Below are positions 1 through 8,800 of a stretch of DNA of 52,315 nucleotides, one piece after another. This stretch comes from Nioella sediminis. Its GTDB lineage: Bacteria > Pseudomonadota > Alphaproteobacteria > Rhodobacterales > Rhodobacteraceae. The stretch lies in contig NZ_MNBL01000176.1 of assembly GCF_001879695.1 (NCBI RefSeq), positions 1 through 52,315 of the forward strand. The letters are read 5' to 3'. The first letter of the stretch is position 1. Every line of letters starts with the position of its first letter. The notes under the pieces are model-generated. The model was not told the DNA's origin and did not search any database. It saw only the letters and a program-made list of their open reading frames with translations. The translations under genes and the position numbers were made by a program.

Positions 1-182
1 ATGCCATGGAAGAAATCGCCAATGACACCGGTGCACGATTGTTGGATTACCCTGACTTCGATCATCCGCGGGGCTTCAGCCCACGGGCGATGATGCGGGA
101 CAGCGACTACCTTCACCAGTCCGACGCCTATGCCGACTTGATCATTGATCAGCAATGCAAACGGCTTGGAATTGTCACCTGA
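1..182 (+). CDS. C-terminal end of an unidentified protein (truncated by window edge)
   Basis: A frame is open from base 3 to the TGA at 180-182 and gives the last 59 residues of a protein that begins before the window. It ends with an acidic, His-containing stretch (DSDYLHQSDAYADLIIDQ) and then a short basic tail. A C-terminal Asp/His context like this occurs in SGNH-type hydrolases and acyltransferases of polysaccharide clusters, but too little is visible to assign a family. It lies upstream of the polysaccharide genes on the same strand, so it probably belongs to the same island. Confidence 0.5.
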   Translation, partial: AMEEIANDTGARLLDYPDFDHPRGFSPRAMMRDSDYLHQSDAYADLIIDQQCKRLGIVT

Positions 183-411
183 TCAATAGCGTCAGTTTTT
201 TCGACTCGCTAGATCAGATGCCGCAACGAGTAGCTTGAATGAACACCAAGTCCTCTGCAGTCGGCACCGGACAGCTTCGAGGGTTGTCAGAAACCACTTG
301 CAAGTACGGGTTGCCACACATGGTCTTTCGAGTTGAGAAGGCAGACTGCGTCAGGCATAACTCCCGCAACTCTGGAACTCGATGAAAAACTACTGGGACC
401 GCAGGTAACCG

Positions 412-1677
412 ATGAAGACTGTTTCAATCATCGTGGTTGGTAATGAAAGTGTCTGCCAAGGCCTTGCCCCAACCCAGAATGCTCGGGCCAGTTTGTCCTC
501 GGGTGAAGACGTGTGTTTCGAGATGATTCACTTGTCAGACTCGGATCGGCTAGAGCGTGTCGTTTGCGACCTGCCGGCAGAGGCAATCGTGCTGGTTACA
601 GATTCGGCTGAGGATGCTGTTGCACGCGCTATTGCCTCAGGTACGCCACCTGCGCAGGGGATGGAAGATTGGATCCGGGTCGTTTCGGATGTTCTAGCTG
701 TTCAGAGGCGCAACCGAAGATCTATCGCCCTTGTTGCGGCATCAGCATTCGCGATGAATCCCGTTGGGTGCCGGGCCGAAATCTGTCAGCGCTTTTTCAC
801 GGAAAAGCCAGACGTCGATATGGTCAGTGACACTGCCTCTCCGGCTCTTGCTGCCTGGGATGCCTGGCATAGTGTTCTGGCAAGCCAGACGCTGGTATCC
901 AGCCCTGGTGCACAGCGTTTCGAGCAAGAGTTTCAGGCGGCGGCGCTTCCAGTCCAGCGCCCCTCTTCCACGCCCGATGCAGCGTTCTCGGAGATATCGG
1001 CAATCCTTGAATCCGAACGAGCTTTGGCTGAGCGGAATGTGCAGATGGTTGCGGCAAATGAAGAGCTCGAGAACCTGCTTTCGTCCGAACGAACGAGGTT
1101 GGAGGCTGATCTCCTTTCTCGTTGCACGGAAATCAGCTTGCTCAAATCAACTCTAACGTCTGTTCAGGAAGAGCTTGGTGAAGGGCATGTTGCGCTTCAG
1201 AAATCAAAACAGGCGGCAGCACGAAAGCTGCAGGCTATGCAGGCTGAGTCCGAAGCTCAGATTAAAGAACTGTCGAATGACGTCAGTTCACTGAAAGACC
1301 GTATTGCCACAATTGGTGCCGATCTGGAGAAAGCCAATTTGGCTGTGCTCGATGCGGAGAGCAGGGCAGCTGAGACTATTCAGCGCGAACGTAAACATGC
1401 TGCGGAGTGTGCGGAGGAACAAGATGCTCATCGGACCCTTCTCTTGAATCAGCTCACGAACGTGCAAACAGAGTTGCGAGATACAGTCCTGAAGCTGAAT
1501 CAAGTGGGCATGAACGAGGCGAACCAGCTTGATGTAGGTAACGAGTCCTTGCGACGCGAAGATGAGATCGAAGAACTACGGGCTGCCATCAGGGCATTTG
1601 AAACCTCAACATCCTGGGCTGTGACCCGTCCCCTCCGCGCGATCAAGACAGCCCTGACCAGCAACCGACGGAGCTGA
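412..1677 (+). CDS. Coiled-coil protein with SWxxTRPLR tail, polysaccharide island
   Basis: A 421-residue protein of unrecognised function. Residues 1 to about 180 form a mixed alpha/beta domain, followed by about 200 residues of Glu/Leu/Ala/Lys/Arg-rich coiled coil. The last 20 residues include SWAVTRPLRAIK. Similar SxSWxxTxPLR tails are common at the ends of proteins encoded in O-antigen, capsule and EPS clusters, where they probably form an amphipathic helix. The N-terminal part resembles that of the protein at 8801-9682 (a hydrophobic strand, then EDW, then a helix and a strand ending in a P-containing turn), so the two look like distant paralogues. No signal peptide is visible, so it is likely cytoplasmic or membrane-associated. 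The ATG at 412 has only a weak Shine-Dalgarno sequence. A catalytic function cannot be assigned. Confidence 0.75.
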   Translation: MKTVSIIVVGNESVCQGLAPTQNARASLSSGEDVCFEMIHLSDSDRLERVVCDLPAEAIVLVTDSAEDAVARAIASGTPPAQGMEDWIRVVSDVLAVQRRNRRSIALVAASAFAMNPVGCRAEICQRFFTEKPDVDMVSDTASPALAAWDAWHSVLASQTLVSSPGAQRFEQEFQAAALPVQRPSSTPDAAFSEISAILESERALAERNVQMVAANEELENLLSSERTRLEADLLSRCTEISLLKSTLTSVQEELGEGHVALQKSKQAAARKLQAMQAESEAQIKELSNDVSSLKDRIATIGADLEKANLAVLDAESRAAETIQRERKHAAECAEEQDAHRTLLLNQLTNVQTELRDTVLKLNQVGMNEANQLDVGNESLRREDEIEELRAAIRAFETSTSWAVTRPLRAIKTALTSNRRS

Positions 1678-1731
1678 ATAGCTGCCGTCCTGGCTGATCG
1701 GCCATCTCTTTTCGTGGTTCCTTGATCACCC

Positions 1732-1771
1732 CAAGATGCGCCCGCATTAGGCAAGATGCGCCTGTATTAGG
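1732..1771. repeat. Two tandem copies of a 20-bp unit upstream of gmd
   Basis: Positions 1732-1751 and 1752-1771 are direct copies that differ at two bases (CCCGCATT versus CCTGTATT in the second half). They lie in the 271-base gap between the coiled-coil gene and gmd. Nothing coding is evident there. A regulatory role is possible but not shown. Confidence 0.7.
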
Positions 1772-1848
1772 CCTGCGAGATCAGGTTGGCTGTCGGCCGC
1801 TTACCCCGGGAACAAAATGGTTGTGGACCCAACACCACTTTGCTACCT

Positions 1849-1877
1849 CCTTCGCAATCGCAGCGAAGGCCATTTTT
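1849..1877 (+). terminator. Rho-independent terminator-like hairpin before gmd
   Basis: A perfect 7-bp stem CCTTCGC (1849-1855) and GCGAAGG (1863-1869) with a 7-base loop is followed by CCATTTTT. It lies about 170 bases after the stop of the coiled-coil gene and 70 bases before gmd, so it could end the upstream transcript or act as an attenuator for gmd. Confidence 0.5.
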
Positions 1878-1948
1878 GCAGAACACCGCATTTGCCCTGC
1901 AAGCTTGGCTTGTGACCAGGTCCCTTTCAAGAAACAGGCAGGTTTTTG

Positions 1949-3070
1949 ATGTCGAAAAGAGCTTTGATCACCGGTATCACCGGACAGGATGGATCGTACC
2001 TAGCCGAATTTCTACTTGAAAAAGGATACGAGGTTCACGGAATCAAGCGCCGGGCATCTCTGTTCAATACTCAGCGGATCGACCACATATATGAAGACCC
2101 TCACAACAACAGTGCGCATCTGAAGCTGCACTACGGTGACCTTACTGACAGCTCGAACCTGACGAGAATTCTATCAGAAGTTCAACCCGACGAAGTATAC
2201 AATCTTGGGGCGCAGTCCCACGTGGCCGTGAGTTTCGAGGCTCCCGAGTACACTGCGGATGTGGATGCAATCGGGACCTTGCGAATGCTGGAGGCGATCC
2301 GCTTCCTGGGTTTGGAAAAGAAGACACGTTTCTATCAGGCATCAACATCCGAACTGTACGGTCTGGTGCAGGAGGTTCCTCAACGTGAAACCACGCCATT
2401 CCACCCGCGTTCGCCTTACGCGGTTGCAAAGATGTACGCCTACTGGATTGCCGTGAACTATCGGGAAGCCTACGGCATGTATGCGTGCAACGGCATCTTG
2501 TTCAACCATGAAAGCCCCCGCCGTGGTGAAACTTTCGTTACCCGAAAGATCACGCGCGGCCTGTGCAACATCTCTCAGGGTCTTGAGGAATGTCTCTTCA
2601 TGGGCAACATCGATGCGCTTCGTGATTGGGGGCACGCAAAGGACTATGTGCGAATGCAGTGGTTGATGCTGCAGCAAGAAGTTCCAGAAGATTTCGTCAT
2701 TGCGACTGGTGTCCAGTATTCAGTGCGCGAATTCATCATCTGGACTGCCCGAGCGCTGGGTATCACGCTCGAGTTCAAGGGCAGCGGCGTTGACGAGATT
2801 GCAGTTGTCGCCTCGATTGAAGGGGACAAGGCGCCCGCTCTGAAGGCGGGAGATGTCGTTCTTCGCATTGATCCCAAGTATTTCCGACCCGCTGAAGTCG
2901 AGACCTTGCTCGGGGATCCAACCAAGGCAAAACAGGTTCTCGGCTGGGAGCCTGAAATCACCGCTCAGCAAATGTGCGCTGAGATGGTCGAAAATGATCT
3001 CAGAACCGCCAAACGACACGCGTTGTTGAAGGACCACGGCTTGGATCTGCCGGTTTCGTTGGAAATGTGA
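1949..3070 (+). CDS. gmd: GDP-mannose 4,6-dehydratase
   Basis: Converts GDP-D-mannose to GDP-4-keto-6-deoxy-D-mannose, the first step of GDP-L-fucose synthesis, in the cytoplasm. The 373-residue product is a short-chain dehydrogenase/reductase with the NADP-binding GITGQDG at residues 9-15. The catalytic set Thr133, Glu135, Tyr157 and Lys161 sits in TSELYG and SPYAVAK. Length and motifs match the family closely. The ATG at 1949 is chosen over an in-frame TTG one codon earlier because it gives the family-typical MSKRALITG start. fcl follows directly and completes the pathway. Base composition is lower in GC than genes right of 11 kb. Confidence 0.97.
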   Translation: MSKRALITGITGQDGSYLAEFLLEKGYEVHGIKRRASLFNTQRIDHIYEDPHNNSAHLKLHYGDLTDSSNLTRILSEVQPDEVYNLGAQSHVAVSFEAPEYTADVDAIGTLRMLEAIRFLGLEKKTRFYQASTSELYGLVQEVPQRETTPFHPRSPYAVAKMYAYWIAVNYREAYGMYACNGILFNHESPRRGETFVTRKITRGLCNISQGLEECLFMGNIDALRDWGHAKDYVRMQWLMLQQEVPEDFVIATGVQYSVREFIIWTARALGITLEFKGSGVDEIAVVASIEGDKAPALKAGDVVLRIDPKYFRPAEVETLLGDPTKAKQVLGWEPEITAQQMCAEMVENDLRTAKRHALLKDHGLDLPVSLEM

Positions 3071-3117
3071 TTGAATCCACCGAGAATACGGGCAGCCATC
3101 AAAGTAGGATCCACCCA

Positions 3118-4095
3118 ATGACGAAGTACTACATCGCCGGTCACAGAGGCATGGTTGGAGGTGCAATTCTGAAGCGCCTGGAAGCCCGGAAAACGGCTGG
3201 TGAGGATATATGCATACTCACCCGCACGCATTCGGAGCTGGATCTAACGGACCAGGATCAAGTTCGTGCTTTCATGCAGGAAGAGCAGCCTGACAAAGTG
3301 ATTTTGGCTGCTGCGAAGGTGGGGGGTATTCATGCCAATAACACCTATCCTGCCGAGTTCATTTATGAAAACCTGATGATCGAATGCAACGTGATCCATC
3401 AGGCCTACGCAGCCGGTGTGCGAACCCTGTTGCAGCTGGGAAGTTCCTGCATCTATCCGAAGGCTGTCGCGCAGCCGATGAAAGAAGATGCGCTTCTGAC
3501 GGGTACGCTGGAACCGACCAACGAACCCTACGCAATTGCAAAGATCGCAGGGATCAAGTTGTGCGAAAGCTATAATCGCCAGTATGGCGTTGATTACCGC
3601 TCTGTCATGCCTACTAACCTCTATGGACCAGGAGACAACTTTCACCCAGAGAACAGCCACGTGCTTCCTGCCCTCATCCGCCGTTTCCATGAAGCAGCAC
3701 GCGATGGCATCGAGGAAGTTGTGATCTGGGGAAGTGGCAAGCCGCGGCGAGAGTTCCTGCATGTTGATGACATGGCAGAGGCCAGCCTTTTTGTTCTCGA
3801 CCTGGACAAGAGCACGTACCAGGCCAATACCGAGCCGATGCTCAGCCACATCAATGTTGGCTGTGGAACCGATATCAGCATCCTCGAACTTGCCGAGATG
3901 GTCGCAGAAATCACAGGGTTCGAAGGAAAGATCACAAACGATCCATCCAAACCAGATGGCACGATGCGAAAGCTGATGGATGTTGGTCGACTGAGCGACC
4001 TGGGATGGTCCGCAAGTATCAGCCTGAGACGTGGGATAGAGCAAACCTATGACTGGTTCAAGGAAGAGTATTCCACGAAGGACCTGAGAAAATGA
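3118..4095 (+). CDS. fcl: GDP-L-fucose synthase
   Basis: A bifunctional 3,5-epimerase/4-reductase that turns GDP-4-keto-6-deoxymannose into GDP-L-fucose with NADPH. The 325-residue protein has the Rossmann motif GHRGMVG at 8-14, Ser109/Ser110 in LGSSCIYP, and Tyr138 and Lys142 in PYAIAK, all expected of Fcl/WcaG. A GTG overlapping the gmd stop (3067) would add 17 residues unlike the family, so the ATG at 3118, preceded by an AGGAT element, is preferred. It lies 47 bases after gmd and is presumably cotranscribed. The product, GDP-fucose, is the donor expected for the GT10 enzyme at 9725. Confidence 0.96.
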   Translation: MTKYYIAGHRGMVGGAILKRLEARKTAGEDICILTRTHSELDLTDQDQVRAFMQEEQPDKVILAAAKVGGIHANNTYPAEFIYENLMIECNVIHQAYAAGVRTLLQLGSSCIYPKAVAQPMKEDALLTGTLEPTNEPYAIAKIAGIKLCESYNRQYGVDYRSVMPTNLYGPGDNFHPENSHVLPALIRRFHEAARDGIEEVVIWGSGKPRREFLHVDDMAEASLFVLDLDKSTYQANTEPMLSHINVGCGTDISILELAEMVAEITGFEGKITNDPSKPDGTMRKLMDVGRLSDLGWSASISLRRGIEQTYDWFKEEYSTKDLRK

Positions 4096-4254
4096 TCCTG
4101 AAGCGTCCCTCGACACGCGATCGTTTTCTCAAAACAGGGCAGAGACCTTGTCAGGTTCCTGGGCCGGTGCAATGAAGATTTGCCCGCTTCAGATACCCAT
4201 CTGAGTCTCTGGATATAACACTATGCCAGCAATGCGGAACGAAGGAATTGTGTA

Positions 4255-5430
4255 ATGTCAGGTAAGATCATTGCAGTTGCCGGTGTTGGTTATGTAGGCC
4301 TGTCAAACGCCGTTTTGCTTGCTCAGCACAACACTGTGCGAGCATTCGATGTGGATCCCGGGCGAATTGAGATGTTGGCCGAACGGAAGTGTCCTATTGT
4401 TGATTCAGAGCTTGAGAAGTACCTAGGCAACGAAGAGTTGGATCTCTTCCCTACGACTGACCCCGTGGCAGCCTTCACGGACGCGGATTTCATCATCGTT
4501 GCGACGCCCACGAACTATGATCCTGCGACGAATTACTTCGATACGTCTTCAGTCGAGGCCGTGATCTCACAGGCTATCTCTTTGAATGACTCAGCGACTA
4601 TCGTGATCAAATCGACGGTTCCTGTTGGGTTTACGGAAGCATTGAGCAAACGGATGGGGTCTGATCGGATTACCTTCAGTCCCGAGTTTCTTCGCGAAGG
4701 GCACGCCCTCCACGACAACCTGTATCCCAGTCGCATCATCATAGGTGAGCAATCCGACCGGGCTCGTCAGTTCGCTGATCTTCTTGTTGAAGGCGCTATC
4801 GCCGAGAACATTGCCATCCTTCTGACAGAGTCTTCTGAGGCAGAAGCAATCAAGCTGTTTGCCAACACCTACCTCGCCATGCGCGTAGCTTTCTTCAATG
4901 AATTGGACAGTTACGCTCTCAGTCACGGATTGGATACGCGCCAAATCATTGAAGGAGTATGTCTCGATCCGCGGATCGGGACGCATTACAATAATCCGTC
5001 TTTCGGCTACGGTGGGTATTGTCTGCCAAAGGATACCAAGCAGCTTCTGGCTAACTATTCCGATATTCCTCAGAATCTGATCAAGGCCGTCGTAGAGGCA
5101 AACCGTACGCGCAAGGACTTCATAGCGGAGCAGATCATCCGGAGATCACCAGAGTGCGTTGGCATTTATCGTCTGGTCATGAAGCAGGGTTCAGACAATT
5201 TCCGTCAAAGCTCCATCCAAGGCGTAATGAAAAGGCTGAAGGCGAAGGGGATCGAGATCATTGTCTATGAACCAGCGCTTGAGGGAGCTGATTTTTTCAA
5301 TTCCGAGGTTTGTCGTGATCTCGAAGACTTCAAGAGAAGGGCTGACGTCATCATTGCAAACCGCAAGTCAGACACGCTCGCTGATGTGCACGACAAGGTT
5401 TTTACCCGGGACTTGTTTGGCTCGGACTGA
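4255..5430 (+). CDS. ugd: UDP-glucose 6-dehydrogenase
   Basis: Oxidises UDP-glucose to UDP-glucuronate using two NAD+, which supplies an acidic sugar donor for extracellular polysaccharides. The 391-residue length matches the short E. coli-type enzymes. The NAD-binding GVGYVG is at 10-15, and the catalytic Cys256 lies in [13 protein letters not shown]. The N-terminal Rossmann domain, central helical domain and C-terminal UDP-binding domain (from about residue 290) are all present. The start ATG at 4255 follows a GAAGGA element. It lies 160 bases after fcl on the same strand, in the polysaccharide island, so surface polymer synthesis is the likely role. Confidence 0.96.
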   Translation: MSGKIIAVAGVGYVGLSNAVLLAQHNTVRAFDVDPGRIEMLAERKCPIVDSELEKYLGNEELDLFPTTDPVAAFTDADFIIVATPTNYDPATNYFDTSSVEAVISQAISLNDSATIVIKSTVPVGFTEALSKRMGSDRITFSPEFLREGHALHDNLYPSRIIIGEQSDRARQFADLLVEGAIAENIAILLTESSEAEAIKLFANTYLAMRVAFFNELDSYALSHGLDTRQIIEGVCLDPRIGTHYNNPSFGYGGYCLPKDTKQLLANYSDIPQNLIKAVVEANRTRKDFIAEQIIRRSPECVGIYRLVMKQGSDNFRQSSIQGVMKRLKAKGIEIIVYEPALEGADFFNSEVCRDLEDFKRRADVIIANRKSDTLADVHDKVFTRDLFGSD

Positions 5431-5550
5431 GGGGGATGGATGAGTTGTATAGCTGGTCAACCCAGATCGTAGTACAACCCGTCGGTAGGATGATATGAAA
5501 ACGGGTCATCATTGCTACTGCAGAAGGCTAATTGGCAAGGAGGCCTGATC

Positions 5551-7782
5551 ATGACCGATCAAACCACTACCGAAGCGTCGGGCAGCATTATCTTTATCGG
5601 CTGTGGTGGTGTGTCTAATCTGCTGGTGTCACTGGCCGATCATGCAAAGACCCCAGAGCGTTTCGTCTTGATTGATCCCGAAGAAGAGGCACGCGGTGCG
5701 GTGCCAGAGGTGCTGCTCGCAAGTGGGGTAACTCACCTGCAAGGAGTTCCAGCCAGTGATAAGGGCCGATCGGAAGCCATTTATTATTCGCTTCCGGGCC
5801 TTGTGTCCGTGTCAGAGCGAACGGAAGCTCTGAACGCCATTTTTCCGGGCCTCCGCATCAGCAATCGCAGTGCAATCGATCTGATTAAATCTGATACCAT
5901 TGTTGAGGAGTTGACGGATCTACCTGAGCCCATCGACTGTTTTATTGATTTGCCCGGCGCCGAAGCTGGAATTCTTGAAGTTCTGCAATCTACAGGCCTG
6001 CTTGCAAGGCTCTCGAAGCTCGTAATCCGCTGCGGAGTCCAAGAGTTTTTTGAAGGTGCTCTTGCAAGCGATGCTGTAGAGTCGCGCCTGTCGGACCGTG
6101 GCTACGCTCTGATTTCAGTGAATACGGAAGATCCAGACTGGCCCGTACTCAGCTTCTTCGGCGGCCCACGGGTTGCGCGTATGGCACAACTCGAATCGGA
6201 ACTGTCCTCGATGCGTTCGAAACTGGACGCGGAGGTGAAGGACCGGGATGCGAAGTTGTCGCAGCGCGGCGAAGAGCTCGCTCGCATCGGCGCAGAGCTG
6301 GAGGCGACTCGTTCGAAGCTTTCCGAACGGGAAGCTTCCTTGGCTGAGGCCACTTCGAGATTGGCCGATGCGCAGAAGGAGTCTGAGGCGCGTGAGGCCA
6401 GCCTGGCCGCTGTTTCCGAAAAGCTGGAGAAGGCGATCAAGGATCACAAATCGGAACTGTCCTCGATGCGTTCGAAACTGGACGCGGAGGTGAAGGACCG
6501 GGATGCGAAGTTGTCGCAGCGCGGCGAAGAGCTCGCTCGCATCGGCGCAGAGCTGGAGGCGACTCGTTCGAAGCTTTCCGAACGGGAAGCTTCCTTGGCT
6601 GAGGCCACTTCGAGATTGGCCGATGCGCAGAAGGAGTCTGAGGCGCGTGAGGCCAGCCTGGCCGCTGTTTCCGAAAAGCTGGAGAAGGCGATCAAGGATC
6701 ACAAATCGGAACTGTCCTCGATGCGTTCGAAACTGGACGCGGAGGTGAAGGACCGGGATAAGAAGTTGTCGCAGCGGGGCGAAGAGCTCGCTCGCATCGG
6801 CGCAGAGCTGGAGGCGACTCGTTCGAAGCTTTCCGAGCGGGAAGCTTCCTTGGCTGAGGCCACTTCGAGATTGGCCGATGCGCAGAAGGAGTCTGAGGCG
6901 CGTGAGGCCAGCCTGGCCGCTGTTTCCGAAAAGCTGGAGAAGGCGATCAAGGATCACAAATCGGAACTGTCCTCGATGCGTTCGAAACTGGACGCGGAGG
7001 TGAAGGACCGGGATGCGAAGTTGTCGCAGCGCGGCGAAGAGCTCGCTCGCATCGGCGCAGAGCTGGAGGCGACTCGTTCGAAGCTTTCCGAGCGGGAAGC
7101 TTCCTTGGCTGAGGCCAAGAAAGCGCAAACTGATAAGGTTTCTGAGCTGCGAGAAGCACTCGAAACGTTGCAGCATCGAACGAATGAAAGAGACGAAGCA
7201 AGGAAGTGGCTATCCGCACATGACACCGCGATCCGGGATCGCGAGCAAGCTTTGCAGCAGGCTAGATCAGAGCTTGAATCCAGCAAGGCTGCCCTTGCTG
7301 AACGGGAATCCGAGTTGAATGCAGCGTCGAACGCTCTCAAGGACACCACATCAGCCCTGTCTGTCAGCGAAAGCTCTCTCAAGAGAGTACGAGATTCACT
7401 GGCACAGCTTGAAGTTGAGCTAAGAGAGTCCAAAAGGGAACAGTCTCGGGACGCGGCAGCGTTAGAGGCAGCAGAAACCCGAATGGATCAGGCAAACGCG
7501 GAACGGGCGTTGCAGGTTCGCATGAATGCCATGTTGCAGATTGATCTGGATAATCTTCGCAAGCAGTTTGAACGCAGCGAAAACCAACGCCGAGCACAGG
7601 AAGAGCTTCTGCTAAAGCTGACGCCAAAACTGGCACAGGCAGCGGAGCATCTTCAGCAGCTACAGTTGACGGCACCTGAAGAGCAGCCAGTAGAGGTAGA
7701 AACAGCACCCAAGAAGAGCCCGACAAGGAAGACCGCAACGAAGAGGAGCAGACCAGCTACTCGAACAAAGCGGGGAAGTTGA
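5551..7782 (+). CDS. FkbM-like domain plus repeat-expanded coiled coil with basic tail
   Basis: A 743-residue protein. The ATG at 5551 is chosen because a perfect AAGGAGG (5537-5543) precedes it. Residues 1 to about 205 have a Rossmann-type pattern (IFIGCGG, then FVLIDPEEE, then IDCFIDLPGAEAGIL) that follows the strand order of FkbM-family methyltransferases, where the last motif is usually DvEGaE. The SAM motif is not canonical, so activity is uncertain. From about residue 210 to 690 it is continuous coiled coil, including three complete and one partial 85-residue repeats that are almost identical in DNA. The last 25 residues are rich in Lys/Arg/Thr/Pro. A fused methyltransferase-like domain and long coiled coil recalls WbdD, whose coiled coil measures O-antigen length in E. 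coli O9a. That analogy is inference. Confidence 0.8.
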   Translation: MTDQTTTEASGSIIFIGCGGVSNLLVSLADHAKTPERFVLIDPEEEARGAVPEVLLASGVTHLQGVPASDKGRSEAIYYSLPGLVSVSERTEALNAIFPGLRISNRSAIDLIKSDTIVEELTDLPEPIDCFIDLPGAEAGILEVLQSTGLLARLSKLVIRCGVQEFFEGALASDAVESRLSDRGYALISVNTEDPDWPVLSFFGGPRVARMAQLESELSSMRSKLDAEVKDRDAKLSQRGEELARIGAELEATRSKLSEREASLAEATSRLADAQKESEAREASLAAVSEKLEKAIKDHKSELSSMRSKLDAEVKDRDAKLSQRGEELARIGAELEATRSKLSEREASLAEATSRLADAQKESEAREASLAAVSEKLEKAIKDHKSELSSMRSKLDAEVKDRDKKLSQRGEELARIGAELEATRSKLSEREASLAEATSRLADAQKESEAREASLAAVSEKLEKAIKDHKSELSSMRSKLDAEVKDRDAKLSQRGEELARIGAELEATRSKLSEREASLAEAKKAQTDKVSELREALETLQHRTNERDEARKWLSAHDTAIRDREQALQQARSELESSKAALAERESELNAASNALKDTTSALSVSESSLKRVRDSLAQLEVELRESKREQSRDAAALEAAETRMDQANAERALQVRMNAMLQIDLDNLRKQFERSENQRRAQEELLLKLTPKLAQAAEHLQQLQLTAPEEQPVEVETAPKKSPTRKTATKRSRPATRTKRGS
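6196..7117 (+). repeat. 255-bp in-frame tandem repeat (3.6 copies) inside the coiled-coil gene
   Basis: Copies start at 6196, 6451, 6706 and 6961. The period is exactly 255 bp (85 codons), and the fourth copy stops matching after 7117. Copies differ at only a few bases: GATAAG replaces GATGCG in copy 3, CGGGGC replaces CGCGGC in copy 3, and GAGCGG replaces GAACGG in copies 3 and 4. Such identity implies recent duplication or ongoing homogenisation. The repeat keeps the frame, so copy number should change protein length in steps of 85 residues. Confidence 0.97.
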
Positions 7783-7784
7783 AC

Positions 7785-8711
7785 ATGCCTGCGAATGACT
7801 TGCATGGCGTTTTGGCCGAAGAGTTGGATGAGGCACTGTCGCTTCTAGGCGACTACAGGAACGAGACCACGCCTACCAATGTTGCGGAACCGTTTCCCAG
7901 TTTGTTGGGCCTTTGCGAAGAATTGTGCGCCGAGATCCAGCCACAGGAACCTGTTCGTGGTTTTTATCATCTTGCCTGCACGGGTGGCACATTGATGTCC
8001 AAGTGCCTTGCGGCACTTCCCAACACAATACTTCTGAGCGAGATTGATCCGCTGAGCAGCTTGGGCAGGGCGCGTCCGGGCAAGAAGCCCAAATTCATGC
8101 CAACCGACCTTCTGAACGCCCTTAATCATTCGACCAGAGCCGTAGACGACAACGTGAAACTTGGCGTTTTTCGGGCTGCGATTGATAGTATTCTATCAGA
8201 CCTGTCGAAGAAAGGCATCAAGCTGGTACTGCGCGTTCATGCGCATTCGCAGTTTTGCACCTCGATTGAAGCAAGCTCTCGGCCCTCTGTACATGACATG
8301 CTGAAGTCTTCTTTTCCGCTGAGGCCACTTGTAAGCGTCAGGCATCCATTGGACAGCTTCCTAGCCTTGCGAGCGAATGAATGGGAGCATTTCCAACCCT
8401 TCTGCCTAGAAGAGTACAGCAAGCGAACCATCGAATTTCTCGATTACCATAGGGAATGCGAGATCATTCGGTATGAGGATTTTGTTGCTGATCCTGAGAA
8501 AGCGCTGGCGAAGATGTGCAGTGTTCTCGATCTGCCTTTTGAGCCTCTTGTGCTCGACATGTTCGATGCCATCCGAATTAGCGGTGACAGCGGTCGCAGC
8601 GGGTCATTGATAAAGGAACGTCCTCGGCGTCCTGTTCCTCAAGTTATAGAAGATGAAAGAACAGTCGGGCCCTACCAGGCCCTATGCGCGCGCTTGGGCT
8701 ATGAACCATAG
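7785..8711 (+). CDS. Sulfotransferase family protein
   Basis: A predicted PAPS-dependent sulfotransferase of 308 residues. A P-loop-like segment CTGGTLMSK at 65-73 fits the 5'-phosphosulfate site. RHPLDSFLALR from residue 186 fits the 3'-phosphate site, and IRYEDFVADPEKAL is the helix-strand element typical of the C-terminal half. The ATG at 7785 is preceded by GGGGAAG and lies just after the upstream stop, so it is probably translated together with the coiled-coil gene. No signal peptide is seen, so it would act in the cytoplasm. In this island the likely acceptor is a sugar nucleotide, a lipid-linked glycan or the growing polymer, but the sequence does not show which. Confidence 0.8.
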   Translation: MPANDLHGVLAEELDEALSLLGDYRNETTPTNVAEPFPSLLGLCEELCAEIQPQEPVRGFYHLACTGGTLMSKCLAALPNTILLSEIDPLSSLGRARPGKKPKFMPTDLLNALNHSTRAVDDNVKLGVFRAAIDSILSDLSKKGIKLVLRVHAHSQFCTSIEASSRPSVHDMLKSSFPLRPLVSVRHPLDSFLALRANEWEHFQPFCLEEYSKRTIEFLDYHRECEIIRYEDFVADPEKALAKMCSVLDLPFEPLVLDMFDAIRISGDSGRSGSLIKERPRRPVPQVIEDERTVGPYQALCARLGYEP

Positions 8712-8800
8712 GCTTGATTACGGGTCGACGCGTCGACATTTTGTCAAGAAAGGGCTATCTCGTATGCATCAGCAGTCGAAAGCGACAGGTGCATTCTAAG

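Noticed and set aside
6196-7117. CRISPR-like array
   Set aside because: The copies are 255 bp long, contiguous, coding and without unique spacers, so this is a tandem coding repeat.
6115-7176. Repetitive open frame antisense to the 255-bp repeat region
   Set aside because: The repeat is a multiple of three, so it stays open in several frames on both strands. Only the sense frame continues into folded N- and C-terminal regions and has a Shine-Dalgarno sequence.
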